NCBI GenBank assembly: GCA_048268885.1
Contig: JBLWUP010000012.1
Span: forward strand, 1-64,000
Reading direction: 5' to 3'
Length of the DNA: 64,000 nucleotides
Source of the DNA: Pelagibius sp048268885
GTDB taxonomy: Bacteria > Pseudomonadota > Alphaproteobacteria > Kiloniellales > Kiloniellaceae
Numbering within the stretch: position 1 is the stretch's first letter; every line of letters begins with the position of its first letter. Positions 1-8,204 of the stretch are shown here, one piece after another. The notes under the pieces are model-generated. The model was not told the origin of the DNA. It did no database searches and worked only from the letters and a program-made list of their open reading frames with translations. The translations under genes and the position numbers were made by a program.

Positions 1-112
1 CAGCCTTTCCGCATTGAATGCCGACCTCGACCACGCGGCCCATACCGGCGCCATCCTCATCGGCGAGAGCATTGCCGACGATGGTCTCTACATGAAGCAG
101 GCCGGGATCCAT
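1..112. other. Window-edge coding remnant, strand unresolved
   Basis: This edge stretch has codon-like composition on both strands. On the plus strand a frame is open from base 2 to a stop at 206-208, which would be the C-terminus of an upstream gene. On the minus strand an ATG at 112 opens a frame running off the window edge, which would be the start of a gene divergent from the nuclease-fold gene. I recognise neither translation. The sequence left of base 1 would decide between them. Confidence 0.2.
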
Positions 113-219
113 GAGTGTGCAGGGCTCCCCCTGTCTCCGTCATATCGCAGTGGCCCGCTTCCTGCCAACTCTTCTTCCGGCTTAGCGGGAAGCGGGCTGC
201 CCTGGTAAACTCGGGCGTT

Positions 220-1026
220 ATGACGTTTTTCCGCCCCCTAGCGCTGATCTGCCTGCTGCTGCTTCTCGTCCCAGTCTCCCCGGGCCGCGCGGAGATGCCC
301 GCGGCCTTCTACAACGCCCTGGACCCGGCCGCGGGGGCCGAGGTGGTCACCGTCGTCGACGGCGATACCCTGATCCTGGCCGACGGGCGGGAAATCCGTC
401 TGGTCGGCATCCAGGCGCCTAAGCTGCCGCTGGGCCGCAAGGGCTTCAAGACCTGGCCGCTGGCCGAGGAAGCCAAGATCGTGCTGGAGGAGCTGACCCT
501 CGGCAAAACGCTGTCGCTGGGCTTCGGCGGACGGCGCGGCGACCGCCACGGCCGGGTCCTGGCGCACCTTTTCGACGCGCAGGGCCGCTGGATCCAGGGC
601 GAGATGCTGAAAGCCGGCCTGGCGCGGGTCTACAGCTTTTCCGACAACCGGGCGCTGATCGGCGAGATGCTGGCGCTGGAGCGCGCGGCGCGGGCGGCCG
701 GGCGCGGCATCTGGGCGGAGTCTTACTACGCGATCCGCTCCGCCGAGACGGCGGAACGCTGGCTCGGCGGCTTCGAATTGGTGGAAGGCCGCGTTTTCGC
801 GGTTGGCCGCGCCGGACGGAATACCTATTTGAACTTCGCCGAGGACTGGCGCAGCGACTTCACCCTCGTGGTGGATCATCGCGCGCGCCGGCTGTTCGAG
901 GAACAAGACATCGACCTCGGCAGTTATGAAGGGAAGAAGGTGCGCGTGCGCGGCTGGCTGAAGTCGCGCAACGGGCCGATGATCACCGTCACCCATCCCG
1001 AACAGATCGAAGTGCTGGAAGACTGA
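220..1026 (+). CDS. Secreted SNase-fold (thermonuclease-like) protein with altered active site
   Basis: The product is 268 aa. I chose the ATG at 220 because it opens directly onto a signal peptide: a positive N-terminus, a leucine-rich core, and a likely cut after Ala24. Upstream in-frame starts would bury this signal. The mature protein carries the staphylococcal-nuclease fold, with VVDGDTL near residues 44-50, REIRLVGIQAPK around 57-68 and DRHGRVLAHL after it. In classical SNase the loop reads D-T-P-E. Here it reads Q65-A-P-K68, so the calcium aspartate and the catalytic glutamate are replaced, while the later arginine motif is kept. Ordinary nuclease activity is therefore doubtful. Its stop overlaps the start of the M48 protease gene (TGATG), so the two are probably co-translated. 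An envelope role is inference. Confidence 0.8.
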   Translation: MTFFRPLALICLLLLLVPVSPGRAEMPAAFYNALDPAAGAEVVTVVDGDTLILADGREIRLVGIQAPKLPLGRKGFKTWPLAEEAKIVLEELTLGKTLSLGFGGRRGDRHGRVLAHLFDAQGRWIQGEMLKAGLARVYSFSDNRALIGEMLALERAARAAGRGIWAESYYAIRSAETAERWLGGFELVEGRVFAVGRAGRNTYLNFAEDWRSDFTLVVDHRARRLFEEQDIDLGSYEGKKVRVRGWLKSRNGPMITVTHPEQIEVLED

Positions 1027-2519
1027 TGCTTGCTCCCCTCCGGAACCGCTTTCCCTCATTCCCGCGGCTGCGCGTCCCCCAGGTACGCGCCTTCTTCGCC
1101 GCCACCCTGGTGCTGCCGCTGTTGGCCGCCTGCGCCACCGCGCCGGGCACCGGGCGCACCATCTTCACCGGGGGGCTCTCCGAAGAGGGCGAGGCTGAAA
1201 TGGGCCGCGAGCAGCACCCCAAGGTACTGGCGGAATTCGGCGGGGCCTACGAAGATCCGGAGCTGAGCCGCTACATCAGTTCGATCGGCAACTTTCTGGC
1301 CCAGACCTCCGAGCGGCCCGATCTGAACTATACCTTCACCATTCTCGACACGCCGGTCGTAAATGCCTTCGCGCTGCCCGGCGGCTATGTCTACATCACG
1401 CGCGGCCTGCTCGCCCTGGCGGAGAACGAAGCGGAGGTCGCCGGCGTGCTGGGCCACGAGATCGGCCACGTGACGGCGCGCCACACGGCGGAACGCTATG
1501 GCCAGACGGTCGCCGCCAACATCGCCGGGGTCGGCCTGGGCGTGCTGCTGGGCGGCGAGGCGGCGCAGGCGGGGAGCGCGCTCGGCGGCCTGCTGCTGCG
1601 CAGCTACTCACGCGAGCAGGAATTCGAGTCCGATATGCTGGGCGGACGCTACCTGGCGCGCGCGGGCTACGACACCAAGGCCATGGCCGGCTTCCTGTCG
1701 CAGCTGCAGGCCCACAGCCGCCTGGAGGCGGAGCTGGCCGGCCAGCCGGAACAGGCCGACGCCTTCAACATCATGCAGACCCATCCGCGCACGACCGACC
1801 GTATCGAGCGCGCGCTGGAGCAGGCCGGGGCCGTGCCGGTCGCCGACCCCCTGGTGGCGCAGAACGTCTATTTCAGCAAGATCGACGGCATGATCTATGG
1901 CGACAAGGCGGACGAGGGTTATATCCGTGGCCGCACCTTCGCCCATCCCAAGCTGAAGTTCGCCTTCGAGGTGCCGGAAGGTTTCCGCCTCTACAATCAG
2001 TCGCAGGCGGTGATCGCGCGCGACGGCGACGGTAAGGCGGCGATCCAGTTCGACCGCGGCCCCTCGGACTACAGCGGCGCCATGTCCGACTATCTGACGA
2101 GGGTCTGGGGCGCCAAGGCGAACCTCGACAACGTCGAGGCCATCACGGTGAACGGCATGCCTGCCGCGACGGCGACGCTGTCGGGCAGCGGCAAGGACTA
2201 CCGCCTGCTGGCGGTGCGCTACGACGCCAACAGCATCTACCGTTTCATCTTCCTTTCGGCCGCGGATCGCACGGCCGCCTTGAACCGTCCTTTCCGCGAG
2301 ACCACCTATAGCTTCCGCAAGTTGTCGGACGCGGAGGCCGCCGCCCTGAAGCCGCGGCGGATCGACATCTACGAGGTGCAGGCGGGCGACACGCCGTCTA
2401 AGATCGCCGCGCGCATGCCTTTCGGTTCGGAGAACCTGAAGCGCTTCCTGGTGCTCAACGCGCTGAGCGAGTCGTCCAGCTTGCAGCCCGGTGAGAAGGT
2501 GAAGATCGTCGTTGAATAG
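1026..2519 (+). CDS. M48 family zinc metalloprotease lipoprotein with C-terminal LysM-like region
   Basis: This 497 aa protein is probably a periplasmic metalloprotease of the M48 (BepA/YfgC, LoiP-like) group. The N-terminus has a lipoprotein signal ending in LLAAC, with Cys36 as the lipidated residue. The zinc motif HEIGH lies at 144-148, and the third ligand is likely Glu201 in the E-S-D motif that follows. The middle (about 290-430) is a beta-rich region of unclear function. The last 50 residues resemble a LysM domain (VQAGDTPSKIA and then LNAL..LQPGEKVKIV), which would bind peptidoglycan. It is longer than minimal M48 peptidases because of these two C-terminal parts. It overlaps the upstream SNase-fold gene by one base. 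A role in outer-membrane protein quality control is inferred from the family. Confidence 0.9.
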   Translation: MLAPLRNRFPSFPRLRVPQVRAFFAATLVLPLLAACATAPGTGRTIFTGGLSEEGEAEMGREQHPKVLAEFGGAYEDPELSRYISSIGNFLAQTSERPDLNYTFTILDTPVVNAFALPGGYVYITRGLLALAENEAEVAGVLGHEIGHVTARHTAERYGQTVAANIAGVGLGVLLGGEAAQAGSALGGLLLRSYSREQEFESDMLGGRYLARAGYDTKAMAGFLSQLQAHSRLEAELAGQPEQADAFNIMQTHPRTTDRIERALEQAGAVPVADPLVAQNVYFSKIDGMIYGDKADEGYIRGRTFAHPKLKFAFEVPEGFRLYNQSQAVIARDGDGKAAIQFDRGPSDYSGAMSDYLTRVWGAKANLDNVEAITVNGMPAATATLSGSGKDYRLLAVRYDANSIYRFIFLSAADRTAALNRPFRETTYSFRKLSDAEAAALKPRRIDIYEVQAGDTPSKIAARMPFGSENLKRFLVLNALSESSSLQPGEKVKIVVE

Positions 2520-2532
2520 GCTTTGATGCAGC

Positions 2533-4437
2533 ATGTCCGACGCGCCGCCCAGCGGTCCCACTCCAGGCTCCGGTCCCACTCCAGACTCAGGTCCGGCATC
2601 GGCCGGCAAGGATCCCGCTGAAAGGCGGCACTGGCGGCCGACCATTGCCGCGGTGCTGATCGTCGGCTTCGGCCTGCTGGTCCTGGTGGCGGTGTCCTCG
2701 GTGCTTTTCGTCGTGCTGGGCACCGCGCAGAAGAACACGGTCACCCTGCTGCGCCAGACGGCGGACTCCGCCGTCGCGAGCCTGATCGACGAGATCGGCA
2801 TCCACCTCGGCGCGGCACGCCGGCAGACCGAGTTCCTCGCGGAGATGATCGACAAGGGCGAGATCGAGGCCGGCAACCGCGACCGCATGGCCGATGCCAT
2901 GCTGGGATCGCTGGCCGCGGCGCCGCAGGTGACCGGCATCGCCTATTTTTCCAACGAGGGCTGGTCGCTCAGAGTCGGCCGCAACGAGGAAGGCGCCTTG
3001 CGCTTCTTCGATCCTCTGGAGCCGGATGCGGAAATCAACGGCTTGGTTGAGGAAATGGCCGATGCCGACCGCAGCGCCTGGGGCGGTGTCTTCTGGGTGC
3101 CGACGCTGCACCAGCCGCATCTGGCCGTCGCCACGCCGGTGTATCGCGAGGGCCGTTTCATCGGCGTCATCTCTTCCGTTGTCTCGGTGGAGGCGCTGTC
3201 GCTTTTCGTCGACGACTTTACCCTGCAGACAGGCCTGCACGCCTTCATCCTCTACGGCCGTGACCGGGTCCTGGCGCATCCCTTGCTAATCGAAAGCGCC
3301 ACCTTGCTGGGGCCGGAGAAGCCGCTGCCGTCGTTGAACGAAGTCGGCGACGTGCTGCTGGCCGACATCTGGGCCGAGGACAAGCAGCCGCTGGATTTCC
3401 TGGAAGGCTACGGCGGCTCGCTGCTCGGCCACGGCCGTGCGGTGACGGATGACTACGTCTACTACGTCTACCGCGTGATCGGCGGCTACGGACCCAAGCA
3501 GCTCTATATGGGCGCCTACGCGCGCGACAGCGAGATCGACTCTTCGGAGGTCGACCGCCTGGTGCTGGCGGCCTGGATCGGCCTCGGCATCTTGGTCCTC
3601 TCCCTGCTCGTCGCCGTGGTGCTGGGGCGCAAGATCGCGCGCCCTGTGGTCGACCTGGCCGAGGCGGCGCGCGCGGTCAGCAGCTTCGACTTCCGCCGCG
3701 TGCCCCGGGCCAAGGGCAGCGCCTTCCGGGAACTGGACAGCGCCGCCAACGCTTTCAATTCCATGCTCTCCGGCCTGCGCTGGTTCGAAACCTACGTGCC
3801 GCGCAGCCTGGTGCTGCGGCTGATCCACCTGGGCGAAGACGGCGTGCAGTCGGAAGAGCGCCAGGTCACGGTGATCTTCACCGACATCGCCGGCTTCACC
3901 GCGGCCAGCCAGAAACTGACGCCGCGCGAAACCGCCGGCTTCCTCAATCATCATTTCGCGCTGCTGGCCGCCGAGATCGAGGAAACGGGCGGCACGGTCG
4001 ACAAGTACATCGGTGATTCCGTCATGGCCTTCTGGGGCGCGCCGGACGACCAGCCGGATCATGCGGCACGCGCCGCCCGCGCCGCGCTGGCCATCGACGC
4101 GGCGCTGAAGCGTGACAACCGGGTGCGTGTCGAAAAAGGCCTGCCGCCGGTGCGCATCCGCATCGGCATCCACTCCGGTCCCGCCATCGTCGGCAACATC
4201 GGCGCGCCCGGCCGGGTCAACTACACCCTGATCGGCGACACCGTGAACCTGGCCAACCGGCTGGAGGCTTTCGGTAAGGAGGTCGGCCGCGAGGGCAACC
4301 ATGCCGCCGCCATCCTGCTGTCGGAGGCGACCCGGGCGGAGCTGGGCGCGGCCTGGCAGGTCGAGGATCTCGGCGACCACCAGATGCGCGGGCGGGCCGG
4401 CCACATCGGCGTGTTCCGGCTGCGCGGCGAGGGCTGA
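2533..4437 (+). CDS. Membrane-bound class III adenylate/guanylate cyclase with extracytoplasmic sensor
   Basis: The 634 aa protein makes a cyclic nucleotide in response to an extracytoplasmic signal. A short proline/glycine-rich N-terminus contains an in-frame 18-bp tandem repeat (GPTPGS then GPTPDS). Transmembrane helix 1 lies at about 37-63, followed by a roughly 270-residue periplasmic region that looks like a Cache-type sensor. Transmembrane helix 2 is at about 343-365, then a HAMP linker and the cyclase domain from about 445. The two metal aspartates are present: Asp451 in VIFTDIAGF and Asp495 in YIGDSVMAFWG. The IGDTVNLANRLE motif is also intact, so the enzyme should be active. ATP versus GTP preference cannot be fixed by eye. 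It lies 13 bp after the M48 gene and may share its transcript. Confidence 0.92.
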   Translation: MSDAPPSGPTPGSGPTPDSGPASAGKDPAERRHWRPTIAAVLIVGFGLLVLVAVSSVLFVVLGTAQKNTVTLLRQTADSAVASLIDEIGIHLGAARRQTEFLAEMIDKGEIEAGNRDRMADAMLGSLAAAPQVTGIAYFSNEGWSLRVGRNEEGALRFFDPLEPDAEINGLVEEMADADRSAWGGVFWVPTLHQPHLAVATPVYREGRFIGVISSVVSVEALSLFVDDFTLQTGLHAFILYGRDRVLAHPLLIESATLLGPEKPLPSLNEVGDVLLADIWAEDKQPLDFLEGYGGSLLGHGRAVTDDYVYYVYRVIGGYGPKQLYMGAYARDSEIDSSEVDRLVLAAWIGLGILVLSLLVAVVLGRKIARPVVDLAEAARAVSSFDFRRVPRAKGSAFRELDSAANAFNSMLSGLRWFETYVPRSLVLRLIHLGEDGVQSEERQVTVIFTDIAGFTAASQKLTPRETAGFLNHHFALLAAEIEETGGTVDKYIGDSVMAFWGAPDDQPDHAARAARAALAIDAALKRDNRVRVEKGLPPVRIRIGIHSGPAIVGNIGAPGRVNYTLIGDTVNLANRLEAFGKEVGREGNHAAAILLSEATRAELGAAWQVEDLGDHQMRGRAGHIGVFRLRGEG

Positions 4438-4440
4438 GTT

Positions 4441-4492
4441 TTCAGATTTCCGCGAACAGGTCCGCGCTTCAGATTTCCGCGAACAAGTCCGC
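4441..4492. repeat. 27-bp-period tandem duplication of the rpoH 3' end
   Basis: Two 25-base copies at 4441-4465 and 4468-4492 differ at one position and are spaced 27 bases apart, which is nine codons. The right copy encodes the last residues of RpoH (DLFAEI) and its stop. The left copy repeats the same codons and the stop beyond the gene. The arrangement looks like a slippage duplication that put a second stop cassette after rpoH. Confidence 0.85.
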
Positions 4493-5353
4493 CGGGCGGC
4501 TGACGCGCTCCAGCAGCAGGCTCTTCATCTTCTGCAGGGCGCGCTGCTCCAGCTGGCGCACGCGCTCCTTGCTGACGCCCAGCGCCTTGCCGAGTTCCTC
4601 CAGGGTTGCCGAATCGTCGCTCAGACGGCGCAGGCGGATGATGGTCTGCTCACGCTGGCTCAGCTCCAGCAGGGCCTGCTGGATCCACTCGTTGCGGGTC
4701 TCTCCGTCATGGATCGTGATCACCAGATCTTCCGGGCTCGCCCGGTCGTCGGTCAGCTGGTCCTGCCATTCGGTCTCGCCGTCCTCGCCGATGCGCACGT
4801 TGAGCGACTGGTCGGCGATCGTCAGGCGGCCTTCCATGTGGTTCACGTCGGCCAGCGGCACAGACAGCTCCTCCGCCACGGCGCGGCGCCCGTCGTCGTC
4901 GAAGGCCCGGCCCGAGGCTTCCTCGATACGGGCGCGCAAACGGCGGAAGTTGAAGAACAGGGTCTTTTGCGAGGCGGTGGTGCCGGTGCGCACGATCGAC
5001 CAGTTGCGCAGGATGAAGTCCTGCATGGCCGAGCGGATCCACCAGGAGGCATAGGTCGAGAAGCGCACATTGCGTTCCGGCTCGAAGCGGCTGGCGGCCT
5101 GCAGCAGGCCGAGGGTGCCCTCCTGGATCAGGTCGCTCATGGGCAGGCCGTAGTTGCGGAACTTGGCGGCCAGGGAGACCACCAGGCGGGTGTAGGCGCG
5201 GATCAGTTCCTGCAGGGAGTCAGCATCGCCGTCTTCGCGCCAGGAGCGGGCGAGGCGGTATTCCCGGTCGCGGGACAACAGGGGCTCCGCCATGGACTGG
5301 CGGATGAAGCGGGCCTGGGCCCGCTGGGCCTGCGAGTCTTCGAACTGCGGCAT
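4469..5353 (-). CDS. rpoH: RNA polymerase sigma factor RpoH (sigma-32 family)
   Basis: This 294 aa protein directs RNA polymerase to heat-shock and stress promoters. Sigma region 2 spans about 55-120, including DLIQEGTLGLLQAASRFEP and the RFSTYASWWIRSAM recognition helix. The RpoH box QKTLFFNFRRLR at 129-140 separates RpoH from RpoD-type factors. Region 4, with its helix-turn-helix, lies at about 250-277. The length matches RpoH. Many alphaproteobacteria carry two or more rpoH genes with overlapping heat and oxidative-stress regulons; I cannot tell which paralogue this is. It faces the cyclase gene tail to tail, with a duplicated 3' end between them. The neighbouring phosphatase-fold, carD and fdxA genes are on the same strand. 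Confidence 0.93.
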   Translation of the reverse strand: MPQFEDSQAQRAQARFIRQSMAEPLLSRDREYRLARSWREDGDADSLQELIRAYTRLVVSLAAKFRNYGLPMSDLIQEGTLGLLQAASRFEPERNVRFSTYASWWIRSAMQDFILRNWSIVRTGTTASQKTLFFNFRRLRARIEEASGRAFDDDGRRAVAEELSVPLADVNHMEGRLTIADQSLNVRIGEDGETEWQDQLTDDRASPEDLVITIHDGETRNEWIQQALLELSQREQTIIRLRRLSDDSATLEELGKALGVSKERVRQLEQRALQKMKSLLLERVSRPADLFAEI

Positions 5354-5583
5354 ACTGCCCTCTCCCTACCTGCCTGACCGACCCAGCGGCCCGGAAGCTG
5401 TGCCTCCAGCCCTTTATCCGAGTGTTATGCTAGGTGATACGCAGGGGGTTGGGCCATGGATCACTACACGCCTCGCGATTTGTTGATCGCCGGCGCCCGG
5501 TTGGGTTGTGGGGGCTCGATCGCAAAACTATGCTGAACATCAGGCAGATGGCGGCTGACCGGCGATCAGGGCCCGGGGGTAGA

Positions 5584-6159
5584 ATGTTTCGATCAATCAC
5601 CGATAGAGACCGGCGGCAGTGGGCAATACCCGGGCATGGCGCTGGGCTTGTTCTGGCCGGCCTTGCCATCGCTGTGGTGCTTGTCCTGGGCGGTGCCGCG
5701 CGGGCCGGGGCCGGGGAGCCCGAGATCTGCTACAACGAGACGACGCCGCCGCCCGATGCAGCGCCCTACGAGGGAATCACACCCTTCCTTGGCATCGGCT
5801 ATGGGCTCTCTGTGACCATGTTCCGCCGCTACTGCGAGCTGGATGTCGCCCCCGATGCCGCCTACTGGACCGCTTTTTGGCGCCATTTCGGTTGCTCGGA
5901 CGCCAGCGAGGTCGCCCAGCAGATCAGCAGGGTCTGGACGGCGCCGCTTCCAGAGCGGGATGAATCGGGCTGGACTGAACTCAAGGCCCGCTACCCGGAC
6001 TTTCATGCCGAAGGCTGCGCCATCCTGGCGGAAGCGGATTTTCCCGAGACACCCCAGTTCCGGCCCGAGTCGCCGCCGCCGTGGCAGGCGGCCCTGACCA
6101 AGCTGCTACAATGGAAGGAAGGGCTGCGCGACCGCATGGCGGTCCCCGGCTCGGACTAG
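5584..6159 (+). CDS. Hypothetical secreted or membrane-anchored protein
   Basis: I do not recognise this 191 aa protein. I chose the ATG at 5584 because it follows a GGGGG-rich stretch and places a hydrophobic segment (about 19-40, ending in an A-R-A-G-A-G stretch) at the N-terminus, as a signal peptide or anchor. In-frame ATGs at 5530 and upstream GTG-type starts are possible. The remainder is soluble and tryptophan- and aromatic-rich, with four cysteines (in ICYN, RYCE, GCSD and GCAI) that could form two disulfides in the periplasm. It lies between divergent rpoH and the convergent phosphatase-fold gene and has no obvious operon partner. Function is unknown. Confidence 0.6.
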   Translation: MFRSITDRDRRQWAIPGHGAGLVLAGLAIAVVLVLGGAARAGAGEPEICYNETTPPPDAAPYEGITPFLGIGYGLSVTMFRRYCELDVAPDAAYWTAFWRHFGCSDASEVAQQISRVWTAPLPERDESGWTELKARYPDFHAEGCAILAEADFPETPQFRPESPPPWQAALTKLLQWKEGLRDRMAVPGSD

Positions 6160-6162
6160 CCG

Positions 6163-7023
6163 CTAGACTTCCAGCCGTTCGACCACTTCGCCTTCCTCGG
6201 TGAAGCAGGCCGCCAGCAGGGGGCCGCCGAAGCCGCAGCCGGCGTCCAGGGTGGCGGTGAAATCTCCGACCTGCAGGCCCGGATGTTTCGGGCAGAAGCC
6301 GCGCACCACGCGGCGGTAGCCGCCGTAGGGGCGGGTCAGCTCGGCGAAGCCAGGGGCGCCCCACCAGAAGCTGTCCTTCTGGGCCTCCAGCGGCCGATCG
6401 GGGTCCAGCCCGGCGTTGACGAACAGCAGGCCCCTGGCGGCATCGCCGTGCGGCTGGCTGTAGGCGGCGCGGCGCAGGCTGCCGAGCAGCTGCCAATGGC
6501 CGGGGTGCTCCTGGATACGCTGGCGCAGGGCGCTGGTCCAGCGGGTCAGCTGGCGCGGGCCGGCGGCGGCCTCGCGCAGGCCTTCGGTGGGGCTCAGCCC
6601 GTAGGCCTCCAGCGTGGCGGCTACGCCCTGATCCAGCATCCACTGCAGCACGGCGCGGGGGTCGGTGGCGAACTGCAGCTGCAGCAGCTTCTGCCACATC
6701 TCCTCCTGGCTGCCGCGCAGGTGCACGACATCGCAGGCGAAAGCGTCGGGGCGGGCCATGAAAAGGCTGCGGAAGCGTAGCAGAGCGTCAAGAGTGGCGG
6801 TCACCGCCGGGCCGCGGCCGATCAGGTTGCCCAGGTAAACCAGGCGGTCGCCGTGCTGCAGGCGGGGGATCATCTCACGGTGCAGCCGGTTCAGCGCCTC
6901 GACTTCGCCATGGATCGACGACACCGCCCAGACCCGCAGCGCAGGGCGAGGTTGGGCGGCCCCATCCGGAGCGGCCCGGAGAATCGTGAACTTTTGCCGA
7001 TCCCCCATAGTGTCGGCGCTCAA
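6163..7023 (-). CDS. Metallophosphoesterase-fold protein, probable pseudoenzyme
   Basis: This 286 aa protein follows the Ser/Thr phosphatase (PPP-type) plan but has lost the metal ligands. The GDxHG motif reads S35-S-I-H-G, so the aspartate is Ser36 while His38 stays. GDxxDRG reads G65-N-L-I-G-R-G, so both aspartates are gone. GNHE reads G-S105-Q106-E, and the later VHAG histidine is Asn203. The motif frames (LRG, FVNAG, CGFGGPL) are otherwise well kept, and there is no frameshift, so this is a preserved fold rather than a dead gene. It sits between rpoH and carD on the same strand. A role as a binding or regulatory protein is inference. A start at Met6 is also possible. Confidence 0.75.
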   Translation of the reverse strand: MSADTMGDRQKFTILRAAPDGAAQPRPALRVWAVSSIHGEVEALNRLHREMIPRLQHGDRLVYLGNLIGRGPAVTATLDALLRFRSLFMARPDAFACDVVHLRGSQEEMWQKLLQLQFATDPRAVLQWMLDQGVAATLEAYGLSPTEGLREAAAGPRQLTRWTSALRQRIQEHPGHWQLLGSLRRAAYSQPHGDAARGLLFVNAGLDPDRPLEAQKDSFWWGAPGFAELTRPYGGYRRVVRGFCPKHPGLQVGDFTATLDAGCGFGGPLLAACFTEEGEVVERLEV

Positions 7024-7135
7024 TCCTCAGATGGCTGCAAGTTTCTGGCCGCAGAATCTCACGTTTCGCCGACTTTGTCGGGGACAAATTGCGGTGATCC
7101 GCGGGCGCCAGAACAAGCAGGCGGTGGAATCGAAA

Positions 7136-7165
7136 CCGCCCCGCTCCAAATCGGGAGCAGGGCGG
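7136..7165 (-). terminator. Intrinsic terminator of carD
   Basis: Arms at 7136-7147 and 7153-7165 form a GC-rich stem of about 12 bp with a 5-base loop. The one non-Watson-Crick position is a U-G wobble in minus-strand RNA but a C-A mismatch in plus-strand RNA, so the hairpin is built for the minus strand. A short T-containing tract (TTTCGATT) follows, starting 27 bases past the carD stop. Confidence 0.65.
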
Positions 7166-7191
7166 TCGCGGTAACGGTTATCTGCCGTGGC

Positions 7192-7683
7192 TCAGGCGGC
7201 GAGCAGCTTTTCCAGCTTCATGGCCGCCGCGGTCTCGTCGATCTTTTCGACGGCCGCCAGCTCGCGGGCCAGGCGGTCGAGCGCCGCCTGGTACATCTGC
7301 CGCTCACTGTAGGACTGGTCCGGCTGGTCGGCGCTGCGGTGCAGGTCGCGCACCACCTCGGCGATCGACACCGGATCGCCGGAATTGATCTTGGCCTCGT
7401 ACTCCTGCGCCCGTCGGCTCCACATGGTGCGCTTGGCACGGCTGCGGCCCTTCAGGGTGGTGAGCGCGGTGTCCATCATCTTGCGGCTGGACAGCTTGCG
7501 CAGGCCGGAATTGGCCGCCTTGTCCACCGGCACCCGCAGGGTCATGCGATCTTTTTCGAACTTGATGACAATCAGGTCGAGGGTCACGTCACCGACTTCT
7601 TGGGTCTCAATTCCCAACACCCGGCCAACGCCGTGAGTCGGGTACACAACGTAATCACCTTCACCGTATTCGCTCTTTGCCAT
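7192..7683 (-). CDS. carD: CarD family transcriptional regulator
   Basis: This 163 aa protein binds RNA polymerase beta through an N-terminal Tudor-like domain and stabilises open promoter complexes. Residues 1-60 (GDYVVYPTHGVGRVLGIE, then LIVIKFEKDRMTLRVPV) are the RNA polymerase interaction domain. The remainder is the helical DNA-contacting domain (SSRKMMDTALTTLKGRSRAK, WSRRAQEYEAKINSGD). Length and motifs match alphaproteobacterial CarD. It is followed by its own terminator. Upstream is a long, partly AT-rich leader of over 300 bp, so its expression may be controlled there. Known alphaproteobacterial synteny places it beside fdxA, as here. Confidence 0.95.
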   Translation of the reverse strand: MAKSEYGEGDYVVYPTHGVGRVLGIETQEVGDVTLDLIVIKFEKDRMTLRVPVDKAANSGLRKLSSRKMMDTALTTLKGRSRAKRTMWSRRAQEYEAKINSGDPVSIAEVVRDLHRSADQPDQSYSERQMYQAALDRLARELAAVEKIDETAAAMKLEKLLAA

Positions 7684-8204
7684 GCTCCGCTCTCTCCAAT
7701 CGGCAATTGGTCCGGCCGAGGTTTCCCTCGATGAAAGCCGCTCCCGACCGAATGTTCCTCAACGCCTGTTCGGGACCGTCGCACAACGCGATGCGCAGAC
7801 TGCGCAATGCCAGGTCACCAAGTTATTGCCGCCGGCCTTCCGGGTTTCCTCGATCTTCCGGGAAACCGTCGGGCCTGGGGCCACTTCACTGCCCGCTCTC
7901 GACCTGGGCCTTGGGACGGCCCTGCGCAAGAGTGGTACACGAAACAAACAACCGCGCCATCGGGGGAGGCCGACAGCGCGCTGCTGCTCTTCAGATTTTC
8001 CTGTAACTAATTTATCACATTGCTTGTGGAAAAACAACTGCCGCAGGTGCGAAAAACCTTTGTTTTCCTTGGAAAGACTGGGGGGTCAAGGCCGCCAAGG
8101 GCCTCGGTGGTTAATAGCGGAACCCCTAATGGAATTGATCCACAGGAATTAACTAAAGAATCTAATCCCAGTACTTCCGGCGCCTGGAATGGCGCCTCGG
8201 CTGT
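7684..8204. other. 521-bp intergenic region between carD and fdxA
   Basis: I find no convincing gene. Short open frames here (for example minus 8037-7759) are arginine- and cysteine-rich and have no family features. The stretch 8000-8170 is distinctly more AT-rich than its surroundings and probably holds the carD promoter on the minus strand. A self-complementary GGCGCC...GGCGCC pair at about 8179-8196 lies just past the fdxA stop and could form a weak 3' hairpin. Confidence 0.5.
8009..8037 (-). promoter_or_regulatory. Candidate sigma-70-type promoter for carD
   Basis: On the minus strand, TTGTTT (8037-8032) and TAAATT (8014-8009) are separated by exactly 17 bases. Each hexamer matches the consensus at about four of six positions, and they sit in the only AT-rich part of the gap. 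Transcription from here would give carD a leader of roughly 320 nt. This rests on pattern only. Confidence 0.35.

Noticed and set aside
7759..8037. Possible small cysteine-containing protein upstream of carD
   Set aside because: Arginine-rich translation without conserved pattern; the start lies in the AT-rich promoter-like stretch. I treat the region as a leader.
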